Part shown: positions 29,460-37,032 of the stretch, in pieces
Layout of the letters: each line of letters opens with the position of its first letter
How positions within the stretch are numbered: position 1 is the stretch's first letter
Assembly: GCF_001861355.1 (NCBI RefSeq)
Contig: NZ_MASN01000035.1
Location: forward strand, 462,793-526,792
Direction of reading: 5' to 3'
DNA from: Natrialba sp. SSL1
GTDB lineage: Archaea; Halobacteriota; Halobacteria; Halobacteriales; Natrialbaceae
DNA: 64,000 bases
The notes under the pieces: generated by a model
Databases searched by the model: none
What the model was told of the DNA's origin: nothing
What the model saw: the letters and a program-made list of their open reading frames with translations, nothing else
Position numbers and translations under genes: made by a program

Positions 29460-29735
29460 TTATAGTTCGACGTACTGTCCTTCCCAGTCCCGGCGCGCCT
29501 CGAGTTCCCGCCGGCCTCGACGGGTGAGCGTGTAGAAGTTCGTCCGCCGGTCGCGGTGTCCCTTCTCGACGAGGCCCTTGTCCACGAGCGTGTCCAGATT
29601 CGGATAGAGACGGCCGTGGTGAATCTCTTTCTCGTAGTACTGCTCGAGCTCCTCCTTGATTGCCAGTCCGTGGGGTTCCTCCTCACCAGCGATGACGTAC
29701 AGCAAATCCCGCTGGAATCCTGTCAAGTCGTACAT
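29460..29735 (-). CDS. PadR-family transcriptional regulator
   Basis: 91 residues forming a single winged helix-turn-helix: FQRDLLYVIAGEEEPHGLAI, the recognition region IHHGRLYPNLDTLVDKGLVEK and the wing DRRTNFYTLTRRGRREL. No C-terminal dimer domain beyond the last helix, as in short haloarchaeal PadR proteins. ATG at 29735, with an A/T-rich TATA (TTATTAAAATTC, 29764-29775) upstream and a palindrome at 29788-29801 that could be an operator for itself. Confidence 0.85.
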   Translation of the reverse strand: MYDLTGFQRDLLYVIAGEEEPHGLAIKEELEQYYEKEIHHGRLYPNLDTLVDKGLVEKGHRDRRTNFYTLTRRGRRELEARRDWEGQYVEL

Positions 29736-29787
29736 TGGGAAAGTACCACCTGCACTTACTGTCGAATTTTAATAAGGGTGTCGGGTT

Positions 29788-29801
29788 GTTTCGAACGAAA
29801 C
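29788..29801. promoter_or_regulatory. Perfect palindrome GTTTCGAACGAAAC upstream of padR
   Basis: Arms GTTTCG and CGAAAC are separated by AA, and it sits just upstream of the TATA element of the leftward PadR gene. Nearby TTTCGAATGA and TTTCATTGAG (29826-29847) are similar half-sites. The position suits an activator or autoregulatory site. No direct evidence of binding. Confidence 0.35.
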
Positions 29802-30042
29802 TGGGGTATTACCACCGAATATAGTCGTTTCATTGAGTTTCGAATGATAACACCCATGACTGATTCGGTGTGGCAACACACATAATGAGCCGTTCATGTT
29901 TACGGTTCGTCGTTTCCAGAAGCGAATATTTGCTTGTGTTTCGACACTGTCCAGTGGTGGATACAGGTCGGCCTCAAGATGATCGGTGATTCGCGCGCGA
30001 CAACCGACGCAATCGCTCAGAAATGTAGTAAACAGGAAAGCA

Positions 30043-30152
30043 GATCGCGTGACGGGAAAAACGTCACGCGATCGCTTGCCGCCCTGAATTGGTCCCCGCT
30101 GACGCTTCGGCCCTCCAAGCGAAGCGTCACCAGAAAGATTCTGCTGGGACCA
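30043..30152. ncRNA. Candidate structured RNA or hairpin DNA element
   Basis: Hairpin 1 (30043-30073) has perfect 12-base arms, GATCGCGTGACG and CGTCACGCGATC, around GGAAAAA. The second unit (30090-30152) has an outer stem TGGTCCC/GGGACCA (30090-30096 with 30146-30152). It encloses a 10-base stem TGACGCTTCG/CGAAGCGTCA (30100-30129) and a 5-base stem CAGAA/TTCTG (30131-30143): a three-way junction. A TATA-like ATTTAAGTG on the minus strand overlaps the right end. The strand and whether it is transcribed are unknown. It does not match SRP, RNase P or tRNA patterns. Confidence 0.5.
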
Positions 30153-30218
30153 CTTAAATGTGACGACACACTCCCGATTTGTGATGTGTTCGTCTCGGCG
30201 CTGGCGGGCCGCGAGGAC

Positions 30219-30365
30219 TCACATATGCTCTTCCTCGAGTACCCAACCGAGGGCACGCTTATAATAGGTGAACATCTGTTCGACGCCGTCGTGGTTCATC
30301 TCGTCGCTCTCGAGGTGCTCCGTCAGGAACTCGTACTGCTCTCGAATCTCGTCTTCATCACGCAT
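30219..30365 (-). CDS. 48-residue acidic protein, unknown function
   Basis: MRDEDEIREQYEFLTEHLES continues into a helical, charged sequence ending RALGWVLEEEHM. The regular amphipathic pattern and acidic composition argue for a real small protein. A T-rich TATA element (CCTTTTTTGTCTG on the minus strand, 30381-30393) lies about 20-28 bases before the ATG at 30365, fitting a leaderless mRNA. Longer upstream in-frame sequence is Cys/Thr-rich and unconvincing. Confidence 0.6.
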   Translation of the reverse strand: MRDEDEIREQYEFLTEHLESDEMNHDGVEQMFTYYKRALGWVLEEEHM

Positions 30366-30716
30366 ACGAAGGAGTACCACCGACAGACAAAAAAGGTCGC
30401 CGGGATGGCAACTGGATAGGAAGTACATGAGTAACTGGGTGGTGAGCACGTGAGTAGCCGGCTGATGAGCACGTGCGCAGTTTGTCTGTGATTCGATCGG
30501 ATACAGTGGTTGAGAGGCGTGATTGCCGTCAGTCACGCTCCCGTCGTCCACAGCGCCTACCCGGTAACGAGTTGTTGGTATCACTGCGAGATGTCGCTCT
30601 CGGTCGGCGCTGTCGTTTCACGCAGTAGTCATCCGTTTGTTCCCACAACAGTCACGAGCACCGACAGCTACCTCGACAGGAGTGGGCACAGAACGACCGT
30701 TCGCTGATCGGTGTGT
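30366..30716. other. 351-base interval, no gene recognised
   Basis: It contains the promoter of the leftward 48-residue gene and two GAGCACGTG boxes (30444-30452 and 30467-30475). Otherwise no convincing frame. It ends at the tandem foldback repeats. Confidence 0.5.
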
Positions 30717-30802
30717 CTATCGTACCAACTGCACCAGCTACACACTGTTCGTCCAACTGTCGACGGTGAGATGTGCACTAACTTGCAGTGACTCTTCTAT
30801 AG
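30717..30802. repeat. 86-base foldback repeat, copy 2 (more diverged)
   Basis: Aligns end to end with copies 1 and 3. It shares CCAACTGCA and CACACTG on the left and GTGCACTAACTTGCAGTGAC on the right, ending CTTCTATAG. It overlaps copy 3 by the six bases CTATAG, so the two stand head to tail sharing an end. Confidence 0.75.
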
Positions 30803-30882
30803 TAACAACTGCAACTATTCACACACTGATCGCACGACTGCTGTGGGATCAGGTGTGCAGTGACTTGCAGTGGCTATGATAG
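30797..30882. repeat. 86-base foldback repeat, copy 3
   Basis: It starts CTATAGTAACAACTGCAACT, has CACACACTG, a variable centre, then GTGTGCAGTGACTTGCAGTG and ends GGCTATGATAG. The end 18 bases are imperfect inverted repeats (14 of 18 matching). The flipped and direct TGCAGTG words give it several alternative folds. It lies 44 bases before a membrane-protein start at 30926 and could supply part of its promoter. Confidence 0.8.
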
Positions 30883-30925
30883 CTATCGTTTCGGTGAGAC
30901 TATTCGCAACTTAATTGTAGTTTCA

Positions 30926-31975
30926 ATGCAATGTTCGTCTGTGAACCGCCGGATCGCCCTTGGTTTCGTCCTCGCCCTCCTCCTCCTGGCCGTCCTGATC
31001 CGCATCGTCGGCGGCCAGGCCGTCGCCGGAGAGTTCTCGAGTGCCGACTATCGGTTTCTTGGACTCGCCGTCGGATCGGGACTCCTCGCACTGACCTTTC
31101 GAGCACTCGTCTGGGAGCAGTTCCTCTCGCTCGTCGACGACACATTGCCTCGCATACGGATCGTCGCGCTCTTCCTGAGTGCGATGTTCCTCAAATACAT
31201 CACCCCCTACGGCCAACTCGCAACCGAGCCGTTCGTGGCCTATCTGGTCTCGCAGCACGGCGAGATGGCCTTCGAAGACGGGCTCGCTGGCGTGCTCGCT
31301 GCGGATCTGCTGAACTACGTGCCCTACTACACCTACGGCTTCGTCGCGCTCGGCGTGATCGTCGTTACCGGCGCGCTCGGAACGGACCTCTCCCTGCAGT
31401 TACTCGCATTTACCGGCCTGTTCTCCGTCGTCGTCGGCGTCGTCTTCGTCACGATTCGGCGTCCATCCGTCGTCTACGGGCTGGTTCTATGGGTAACCGC
31501 AGGACTCCAGCGCATCCTCCGTCGGTTCTCGACTCGATTTGAAGACCGATTTGCGAAACAGACCGTTCGCTCGCGACTCGACGGCTTCTACGGAACGATC
31601 GACACAATATCGGCAGACCGGATGGCGCTCGTCGCCGCCATCGTCTTCGCCCACCTCGGTATGCTCTTTCTCATGCTGCCGGTCTATCTCGGCGCACTCG
31701 CACTCGGCTACCGGCTCGCACTCCCCGTCGTCGCACTCGCCGTCGCGTTCGGAAAGCTCGGCGCGGTCGTCCCCGCTCCCGGCGGCACCGGCGGCGTCGA
31801 AACGATGGTAACCGGCGTTCTCGCGACGCTCGGCGGCCTCGAACTCGCCACCGCGCTTACGGTCGCGCTTATCTACCGCCTCAGCACCTACTGGCTCACC
31901 GTCAGCGTCGGCGGCCTCTCCGCTGCCGCAGTGTTCCTTCGCGGCCCACGACCCGAAGCGAATCCCGATCCGTAA
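30926..31975 (+). CDS. Flippase-like/lysylphosphatidylglycerol synthase transmembrane-domain protein
   Basis: 349 residues with about eight membrane helices. It matches the LPG_synthase_TM/flippase-like fold (family motif KYITPYGQLATEPFVAYL and the late glycine/proline motif VVPAPGGTGGVETMVTG). In archaea such proteins occur with glycosyltransferases for lipid-linked sugars, but no such partner is adjacent. The ATG at 30926 (MQCSSVNRRIALGF) is just before the first helix; an upstream in-frame start would run through the foldback repeat and is less likely. Confidence 0.75.
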   Translation: MQCSSVNRRIALGFVLALLLLAVLIRIVGGQAVAGEFSSADYRFLGLAVGSGLLALTFRALVWEQFLSLVDDTLPRIRIVALFLSAMFLKYITPYGQLATEPFVAYLVSQHGEMAFEDGLAGVLAADLLNYVPYYTYGFVALGVIVVTGALGTDLSLQLLAFTGLFSVVVGVVFVTIRRPSVVYGLVLWVTAGLQRILRRFSTRFEDRFAKQTVRSRLDGFYGTIDTISADRMALVAAIVFAHLGMLFLMLPVYLGALALGYRLALPVVALAVAFGKLGAVVPAPGGTGGVETMVTGVLATLGGLELATALTVALIYRLSTYWLTVSVGGLSAAAVFLRGPRPEANPDP

Positions 31976-32071
31976 GCCGTCCCACGATCAGTACGGACAG
32001 CGGCGCTCCGCGACTCCGATTCTGACCCCGACTCCGTGAGGACTTTTTGTACCCCCATCGTAGACGCCTGT

Positions 32072-32824
32072 ATGAAGATTCGGGGCGAGCGCGAGTGTAC
32101 GGAGTGTGGCACCCGGTGGTCGTACTACGAAACCGGCAGCATCGACTGTCCCGGCTGTGGCAGCCTCCGCAGCGTCGGCACCGACGATCGAACCGAACAC
32201 ACCGACCTGCAGGTCCCGTTCGACCTCACACCCATCCGCTCCGAGATCGACGACACGTCGACCGGCGAGCTCGCCGACCGCGCCCGCGACCGCTGTCGCG
32301 AGTACGTCCGCCAGCGCGGGTTCATCAACGCCGGCGACCTTCGCGACCTCGACGACACCTACCTCGCCGCCATCGAACTCAGACACGTCGCCGACATCGT
32401 CGCTCGGGAACTCGAGTACGACGCCTCGCTCGACGACCGCGATGAACTGTACTTCCTCTCCTTGCTCCGCGACGCCGACAGCGGCGAGCGCCCGCCGGCC
32501 GACGAGGTGCCACTCGGCCTCCACGCCGCACGCGGGCTCGCTGTCGCAAATGCCATTCGAGAGTATCGCCGCGACGTTCGCACCTGGCTCGAGGAGAGCA
32601 ACAACGGACGAAGACAGGATAAACTGACGACATCGGAACGGCAGGTACTCGAGTCCCTCGGCGAGCACGTCAAGCGAATTCGACTGTTAGACGGTGACAT
32701 CGAGCCGGCAGCCGCGGATCGGCTGGTCGAAGCGACCCACGACCTGACAGACGGACTTCGCGGTGACGAGGTGGCGCTTGGGCGAGCGCAGGATCGGTTG
32801 GAGCGACTCGAGACAGAGATCTGA
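32072..32824 (+). CDS. Zinc-ribbon protein with helical body, haloarchaeal, unknown function
   Basis: 250 residues. The N-terminus is a zinc ribbon: ECTECGTRW at about 8-16 and DCPGCGSLR at about 27-35, giving CxxC...CxxC. The rest is helical and charged with a region ARGLAVANAIREYRRDVRTWLEE and a Leu-rich coiled end. The ATG at 32072 was preferred over 32036 because the ribbon begins directly after it. I believe it belongs to an uncharacterised haloarchaeal family; a role with RNA or transcription is a guess from the ribbon. Convergent with folD. Confidence 0.7.
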   Translation: MKIRGERECTECGTRWSYYETGSIDCPGCGSLRSVGTDDRTEHTDLQVPFDLTPIRSEIDDTSTGELADRARDRCREYVRQRGFINAGDLRDLDDTYLAAIELRHVADIVARELEYDASLDDRDELYFLSLLRDADSGERPPADEVPLGLHAARGLAVANAIREYRRDVRTWLEESNNGRRQDKLTTSERQVLESLGEHVKRIRLLDGDIEPAAADRLVEATHDLTDGLRGDEVALGRAQDRLERLETEI

Positions 32825-32841
32825 AGCTGACTTCGTCCGGT

Positions 32842-33735
32842 TCAGGGCAGCGAAACGTCGATATCTTCCTGCAGACTCGCAGCCGTGACCGTGTTGTACA
32901 GCAACATCGCGCGCGTCATCGGACCGACGCCGCCCGGCACCGGCGTGATCGCACTCGCCTGTTCCTTCGCGGTCTCGAACTCGACGTCGCCGACGAGTTC
33001 GTACCCCTTCTCGGTATCTGCGTCCACGCGATTGACGCCGACGTCGATGACGACCGCGTCGTCGCCGATCATCGACCCGTCGATCAGTTCCGGTACGCCG
33101 ACCGCTGCGACGACGATATCCGCGCTGCGGGTCTTTTCGGCCAGGTCGTCCGTTCGGGAGTGACAGACCGTCACCGTCGCGTTGCCGTCGTCGGCCTTCT
33201 GGATCAACAGATTCGCGAGCGGCTTGCCCACGATATCCGAGCGGCCAACGATCGTCACGTCCTTGCCCTTGATCTCGACGCCGGCGGACTCGAGTAGCTT
33301 CTGGACGCCGTGGGGGGTGCAGGGACGGAACCGGGCGTCGCCGGCGACGAGGCGGCCGACGTTCTCGGGGTGGAAGCCGTCGACGTCCTTGGCGGGGTCG
33401 ACCCGGCGGATGACCTCGCGGTAGTCGACGTGGTCCGGGACGGGAGCCTGAACGATGTAGCCGTGCACGTCGTCGTTCGCATTGAGCGCGGCGATCTCAT
33501 CGTACAGCGTCTCGGGGTCGGCGTCGCCGGCGACGTCGACGTGGTAGCTCTCGATGCCGACCTCCTCGCAGTCGCGCTGTTTCATGTTCACGTAGGTTTC
33601 GCTGGCGGGGTCGTCTCCCATCAGTACCGTCGCCAGCCCGGGACGCGCGCCCGCGTCGGCGAGCGTCTCGATGGCGTCGGTCAGGTCCGCGCGAATCTCG
33701 CTCGCGACGGCGTTGCCGTCGATGATCTCGGTCAT
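32842..33735 (-). CDS. folD: Bifunctional methylene-tetrahydrofolate dehydrogenase/cyclohydrolase
   Basis: 297 residues. The catalytic lysine is in YVNMKQRDC near residue 52, the Gln/Asp region in YIVQAPVPDH and the NADP loop in IVGRSDIVGKPLANLL, and the C-terminal signature ITPVPGGVGPMTRAMLL is present. It interconverts methylene-, methenyl- and formyl-tetrahydrofolate for purine and thymidylate synthesis, fitting purD, thyA and folA elsewhere in the window. ATG at 33735, with several TATA-like runs (ATTAATG, ATATATTGG on the minus strand) in the 200 bases upstream. Confidence 0.95.
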   Translation of the reverse strand: MTEIIDGNAVASEIRADLTDAIETLADAGARPGLATVLMGDDPASETYVNMKQRDCEEVGIESYHVDVAGDADPETLYDEIAALNANDDVHGYIVQAPVPDHVDYREVIRRVDPAKDVDGFHPENVGRLVAGDARFRPCTPHGVQKLLESAGVEIKGKDVTIVGRSDIVGKPLANLLIQKADDGNATVTVCHSRTDDLAEKTRSADIVVAAVGVPELIDGSMIGDDAVVIDVGVNRVDADTEKGYELVGDVEFETAKEQASAITPVPGGVGPMTRAMLLYNTVTAASLQEDIDVSLP

Positions 33736-33867
33736 TACTCGAGTTGCCGGCGGGGACGCTCATTAATGCTCGGGTTTGTGCCCAATATGGCACCAATTCT
33801 GATCCAATATATGCAAGTTTGTGGGTTTCGACTGCGTCGGGAGCCCCGATACAGACACAAGTACGCG

Positions 33868-33884
33868 GAGCCGGCAACCGGCTC
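33868..33884. repeat. Short perfect hairpin GAGCCGG-CAA-CCGGCTC
   Basis: Seven-base GC-rich arms and a three-base loop in the 197-base interval between divergent folD and the aldo/keto reductase gene, 49 bases before the reductase ATG. It could be an operator or a leader hairpin. It is not followed by a T run, so a terminator is unlikely. Confidence 0.4.
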
Positions 33885-33932
33885 ACGACGCCCCATCTGT
33901 TTTGGCACCCGGGAAAATACGTGCAGACGAAC

Positions 33933-34931
33933 ATGGAGTACACGACACTCGGCAACACCGGCACGACCGTCTCGAAGCTCTGTTATGGCACCTGGCGCTT
34001 CGGCAAGAAGCACGGCGACACCGTCGAAACCGACCGCGAGGAGGCCCACGAACTGCTCGATGCAGCCTGGGAGAACGGCATCAACTTCATCGACACGGCG
34101 AACGTCTACGGCGACCCCGACGGCACCAGCGAGGAGTGGATCGGCGAGTGGCTCACAGACCACGACCGCGAGGACTTCGTCATCGCCTCGAAGGTCTACT
34201 TCTCGTTCGACGGCTGGGGTGAGCCCGGCCCGAACGATTCCGGACTCGGACGCAAGCACATCCGCGCCCAGATCGAGGGCACCTTAGAGCGCCTCGGCAC
34301 CGACTATCTCGACCTCTACTACATCCACCGCTGGGACGAGAACACCCCGATTCGAGAGACGATGTCCGTCCTCACCGAACTCGTCCGCGAGGGGAAAGTC
34401 CACTATCTCGGAGCCTCGACGATGGCCGCCTGGCAACTCACCAAGGCGCTCTGGACCAGCGACGTGGAGGGCCTCGAGCGCTTCGACGTCACCCAGCCGA
34501 TGGTCAACGCGGCCCACTACGACGCCGTCGGCGACTACCTCGACGTCTGTGCCGACCAGGATCTCGCCGTCTGTCCGTACTCGCCGCTCGCTGGCGGCTT
34601 CCTCACCGGCAAGTACGAGCGCACCGAGGACGGCGGCGTCGAGGCTCCCGATGGCTCGCGGGGCTCACTCGACGACGTGTTCGAGGATCGCTACGCGACC
34701 GACCGCGCGTGGGACGTTCTCGAGGCCGTCGAATCCGTCGCGAGCGAGGTCAAGGCCACGCCGGCGCAGGTCTCGCTGCGCTGGCTGATGGAGCAGGATC
34801 GATTCACGTGCGTGCCTATCGTCGGCGCGCGCTCGCCGGACCAACTCGAGGAGAACGCCGGCGCGGTCGAGATAGATCTCACGGACGAGCAGTTCGAGCG
34901 GATCGACGAGGCTCGTGGTGGGGTACAGTAG
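33933..34931 (+). CDS. Aldo/keto reductase
   Basis: 332 residues, a (beta/alpha)8 NADP-dependent reductase. The catalytic tetrad is visible as Asp and Tyr in INFIDTANVYG (about 48-55), Lys in IASKVYF (about 88) and His in YYIHRWDE (about 125-130). The cofactor region is near VPIVGARSPDQLEENAGA. It is of the Kv-beta/YhdN-like subgroup; the substrate cannot be predicted. Start at 33933 (MEYTTLGNTGTTVSKL) matches the family N-terminus. Confidence 0.9.
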   Translation: MEYTTLGNTGTTVSKLCYGTWRFGKKHGDTVETDREEAHELLDAAWENGINFIDTANVYGDPDGTSEEWIGEWLTDHDREDFVIASKVYFSFDGWGEPGPNDSGLGRKHIRAQIEGTLERLGTDYLDLYYIHRWDENTPIRETMSVLTELVREGKVHYLGASTMAAWQLTKALWTSDVEGLERFDVTQPMVNAAHYDAVGDYLDVCADQDLAVCPYSPLAGGFLTGKYERTEDGGVEAPDGSRGSLDDVFEDRYATDRAWDVLEAVESVASEVKATPAQVSLRWLMEQDRFTCVPIVGARSPDQLEENAGAVEIDLTDEQFERIDEARGGVQ

Positions 34932-34956
34932 CCGGCTCAAGGGCTGAAACGGAAAC

Positions 34957-36432
34957 CTAGAACAGCGGCGTCGTCACCACGAGCGCGTCGACGAGAATCG
35001 CGACGAGCACAGCGCCGAGGAAGGCGTTCGAGGCGTGGAACGCGCGAAACGCCGCGTCCTCGGTCTGCTCGAAGTGGAGGACGATAGAGGCCCAGAGGAA
35101 GACACCACCGAAGAGGACGACCGTCCCGGCGTAGAGCGCGCCGAGGTCGGTGATCCAGGCGAGTGCGACCGTGCTCACGAGCGTCGCGGCGAGGTAGTAG
35201 ATGATGTGCTTTCGCGTCTCCGTCTCGCCGCGGACGACGGGCATCATCGGGAAGCCGCCGCGGGCATAGTCGTCCTTGTACGCGAGCGCGAGGTTGTAGA
35301 AGTGCGCCGGCGTCCAGAGGAAGATCACGCCCGCGAGCGCGAGCCCCGGAAGTCCGATCTCGTTCGTCACGGCGGCCCAGCCGATCAGCGCCGGAAGCGC
35401 GCCCGCCGCACCGCCGATGACCGTGTTCTGGACCGTGTTCGGTTTGAGCAACAGCGTGTAGACGACGCTGTAGAACAGGATCGCGGCGAGTCCGAGCGCG
35501 GCCGCGAGCATGTTGATCGTCAGGAAGACCGACAGCGACGCGACCGTCAGGAACAACCCGAACAGCATGGCGTTGCGAACCGGAATCAGTTCGGTCGCAA
35601 GCGGCCGGTCGGCGGTCCGGGACATGCGCTTGTCCACGTCGCGCTCGAGGACGTGGTTGAACGTCCCCGACGCGCCGATTGCGAGCACGCCGCCGCCGAG
35701 CGTGGCGAGAATAACATCGGGCGTGAGCGCGGGGCCAGCCGCGAGTGCCATTCCCGCCGCCGCGACGAGACACAGCAGCCACATCAGTCGCGGCTTCATC
35801 ATCTTGAAGTACGCAAATGCGGTGAGTCGAGCGCGGGCGAGGCGACTGTCGGGCAGAGAGAGCCCAGTCGTCGCGTCATCGGTGGCCGGCGCTGGCTCCG
35901 GTTCTGGATTCGATGGTCCGTCTGTTGGCGTGCCGAACTCGAGTCCATCGTCGTCTGCAGAACCGGTCGCGAGTTCGAGATCCCAGGCGAGTGCAAGAAC
36001 GATTGCCGTGAAGATCACGAGACCGAGGCCGAGGTGCAGTCCAGGCACGACTGCGGCAGGGCCGAGTACTGCCGTCGCAGCACCGACGCCGATCTGGACG
36101 GCGTACAGCACCGTCCCGGCGAGGATGGCGATCTGAACGCGACGGGAAACGTCGCCGAGCAGGGCCGCGAGTGCCGTCGCAGCGACGAGCAGGCCGACGA
36201 GGACCGCTGCCAGTCGGTGGCCCCAGGCGACGACGAGCTGGGTCTGGTTCAGCGGATCAGCGGGTGCGTGGCAGGTCGGCCAGGTCGAACAGGCCGCGGC
36301 AGCGTCCGTCAGCGAGGTCGTCGCGCCGACGATCAACAGGAGGTACACGCCGAGCGCGGTCGCTGCGAGCAGTCCTGAAAAGCGCCGGCGCGTCCCGATC
36401 GGACGGGGGAATGACTCGGATTCGGTTGCCAC
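34957..36432 (-). CDS. ctaB: Heme O synthase fused to a CtaA-like half
   Basis: 491 residues in two parts. Residues about 15-150 are CtaA/COX15-like (heme A synthase half): four membrane helices with CSTWPTC and the heme-type histidine in VVAWGHRLAAVLVG. A Glu/Pro/Asp linker (about 155-195) follows. Residues about 205-491 are protoheme IX farnesyltransferase with FNHVLERDVDKRMSRTADRP and the second Asp motif YKDDYARGGFPMMP. It converts heme B to heme O for a terminal oxidase. GTG start at 36432; a TATA (CATAAATACG, 36463-36472) on the minus strand predicts a short or no leader. From memory, such fusions are seen in other haloarchaea. Confidence 0.9.
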   Translation of the reverse strand: MATESESFPRPIGTRRRFSGLLAATALGVYLLLIVGATTSLTDAAAACSTWPTCHAPADPLNQTQLVVAWGHRLAAVLVGLLVAATALAALLGDVSRRVQIAILAGTVLYAVQIGVGAATAVLGPAAVVPGLHLGLGLVIFTAIVLALAWDLELATGSADDDGLEFGTPTDGPSNPEPEPAPATDDATTGLSLPDSRLARARLTAFAYFKMMKPRLMWLLCLVAAAGMALAAGPALTPDVILATLGGGVLAIGASGTFNHVLERDVDKRMSRTADRPLATELIPVRNAMLFGLFLTVASLSVFLTINMLAAALGLAAILFYSVVYTLLLKPNTVQNTVIGGAAGALPALIGWAAVTNEIGLPGLALAGVIFLWTPAHFYNLALAYKDDYARGGFPMMPVVRGETETRKHIIYYLAATLVSTVALAWITDLGALYAGTVVLFGGVFLWASIVLHFEQTEDAAFRAFHASNAFLGAVLVAILVDALVVTTPLF

Positions 36433-36558
36433 GGCTACTCTCGTCTAGAGCCTTCCACTCCGCGTATTTATGGCTCCCGTTTTCCGCGGCCGCTTCGTCG
36501 GTTCTCACGGGGTCTCGGGCGAACGTGTTCGAGAGGAGGCGTCGTTCTCGAGTGAGAG

Positions 36559-36927
36559 CTACATCCCCATATCGGTGGCGGCCTCTGGAATCGGCAGGTC
36601 GTGTTGTGAGACGCCGAGCAGGTCCGCCACGTGATCGAGCGCCATATCGAAGCCGTAGTAGCGCTCGAGTTCGTCGCCGTCCGCGGTCGGTCGTACCTTG
36701 AGCATGGCGTATCCCTCGATGTTCTGGGCGATAGCCGCGGTACCGGTCGCGCGCGGCGTAGCAGTCGCGTCCGCATCCTCGTCGTCGACTCCGGCGACGA
36801 ACTCGAGTCGGCGCTCGGTTTCGGTTTCGTCGTAGGTGGCACGGATGCCGTTGGCGGTGGCGGTCGTGTTGGTGTTCGTATTCGTGCTGGCAGCAGCAGC
36901 GGCGTCCGTGTCAGCGTCCTCGGTCAT
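36559..36927 (-). CDS. Small haloarchaeal protein, unknown function
   Basis: 122 residues. The first 26 are Ala/Thr/Asn/Asp low complexity. The remainder (ATYDETETERRLEFV ... EGYAMLKVRPTADGDELERY) alternates strands and ends with helical DMALDHVADLLGVSQHDLP. It looks like a conserved single-domain family specific to haloarchaea; I have no function. It is divergent from the metalloprotease-like gene, about 105 bases apart. Confidence 0.65.
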   Translation of the reverse strand: MTEDADTDAAAAASTNTNTNTTATANGIRATYDETETERRLEFVAGVDDEDADATATPRATGTAAIAQNIEGYAMLKVRPTADGDELERYYGFDMALDHVADLLGVSQHDLPIPEAATDMGM

Positions 36928-37032
36928 ACCCCTACTCGTGGGCCAGTCACCGGGAAAGTATCGGTTCGCTCGTGACGGGGTGGCGCGACTGGAACCGATA
37001 TTCCTTTTTCGTCCCCGGCGGACGGTTTGTGC

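Larger units (their letters stand above)
29736..30218. other. 483-base interval without a protein gene
   Basis: Left part: padR promoter, palindrome and AT-rich sequence. Right part (30043-30152): two strong hairpin structures, listed separately. No frame in the interval looks coding; the longest ones are shadow-like and lack a family resemblance. Confidence 0.6.

Noticed and set aside
30637..30879. Plus-strand open frame, 80 codons, across the foldback repeats
   Set aside because: It translates repeat DNA; Cys/Thr-rich and not acidic, so unlikely to be a protein.
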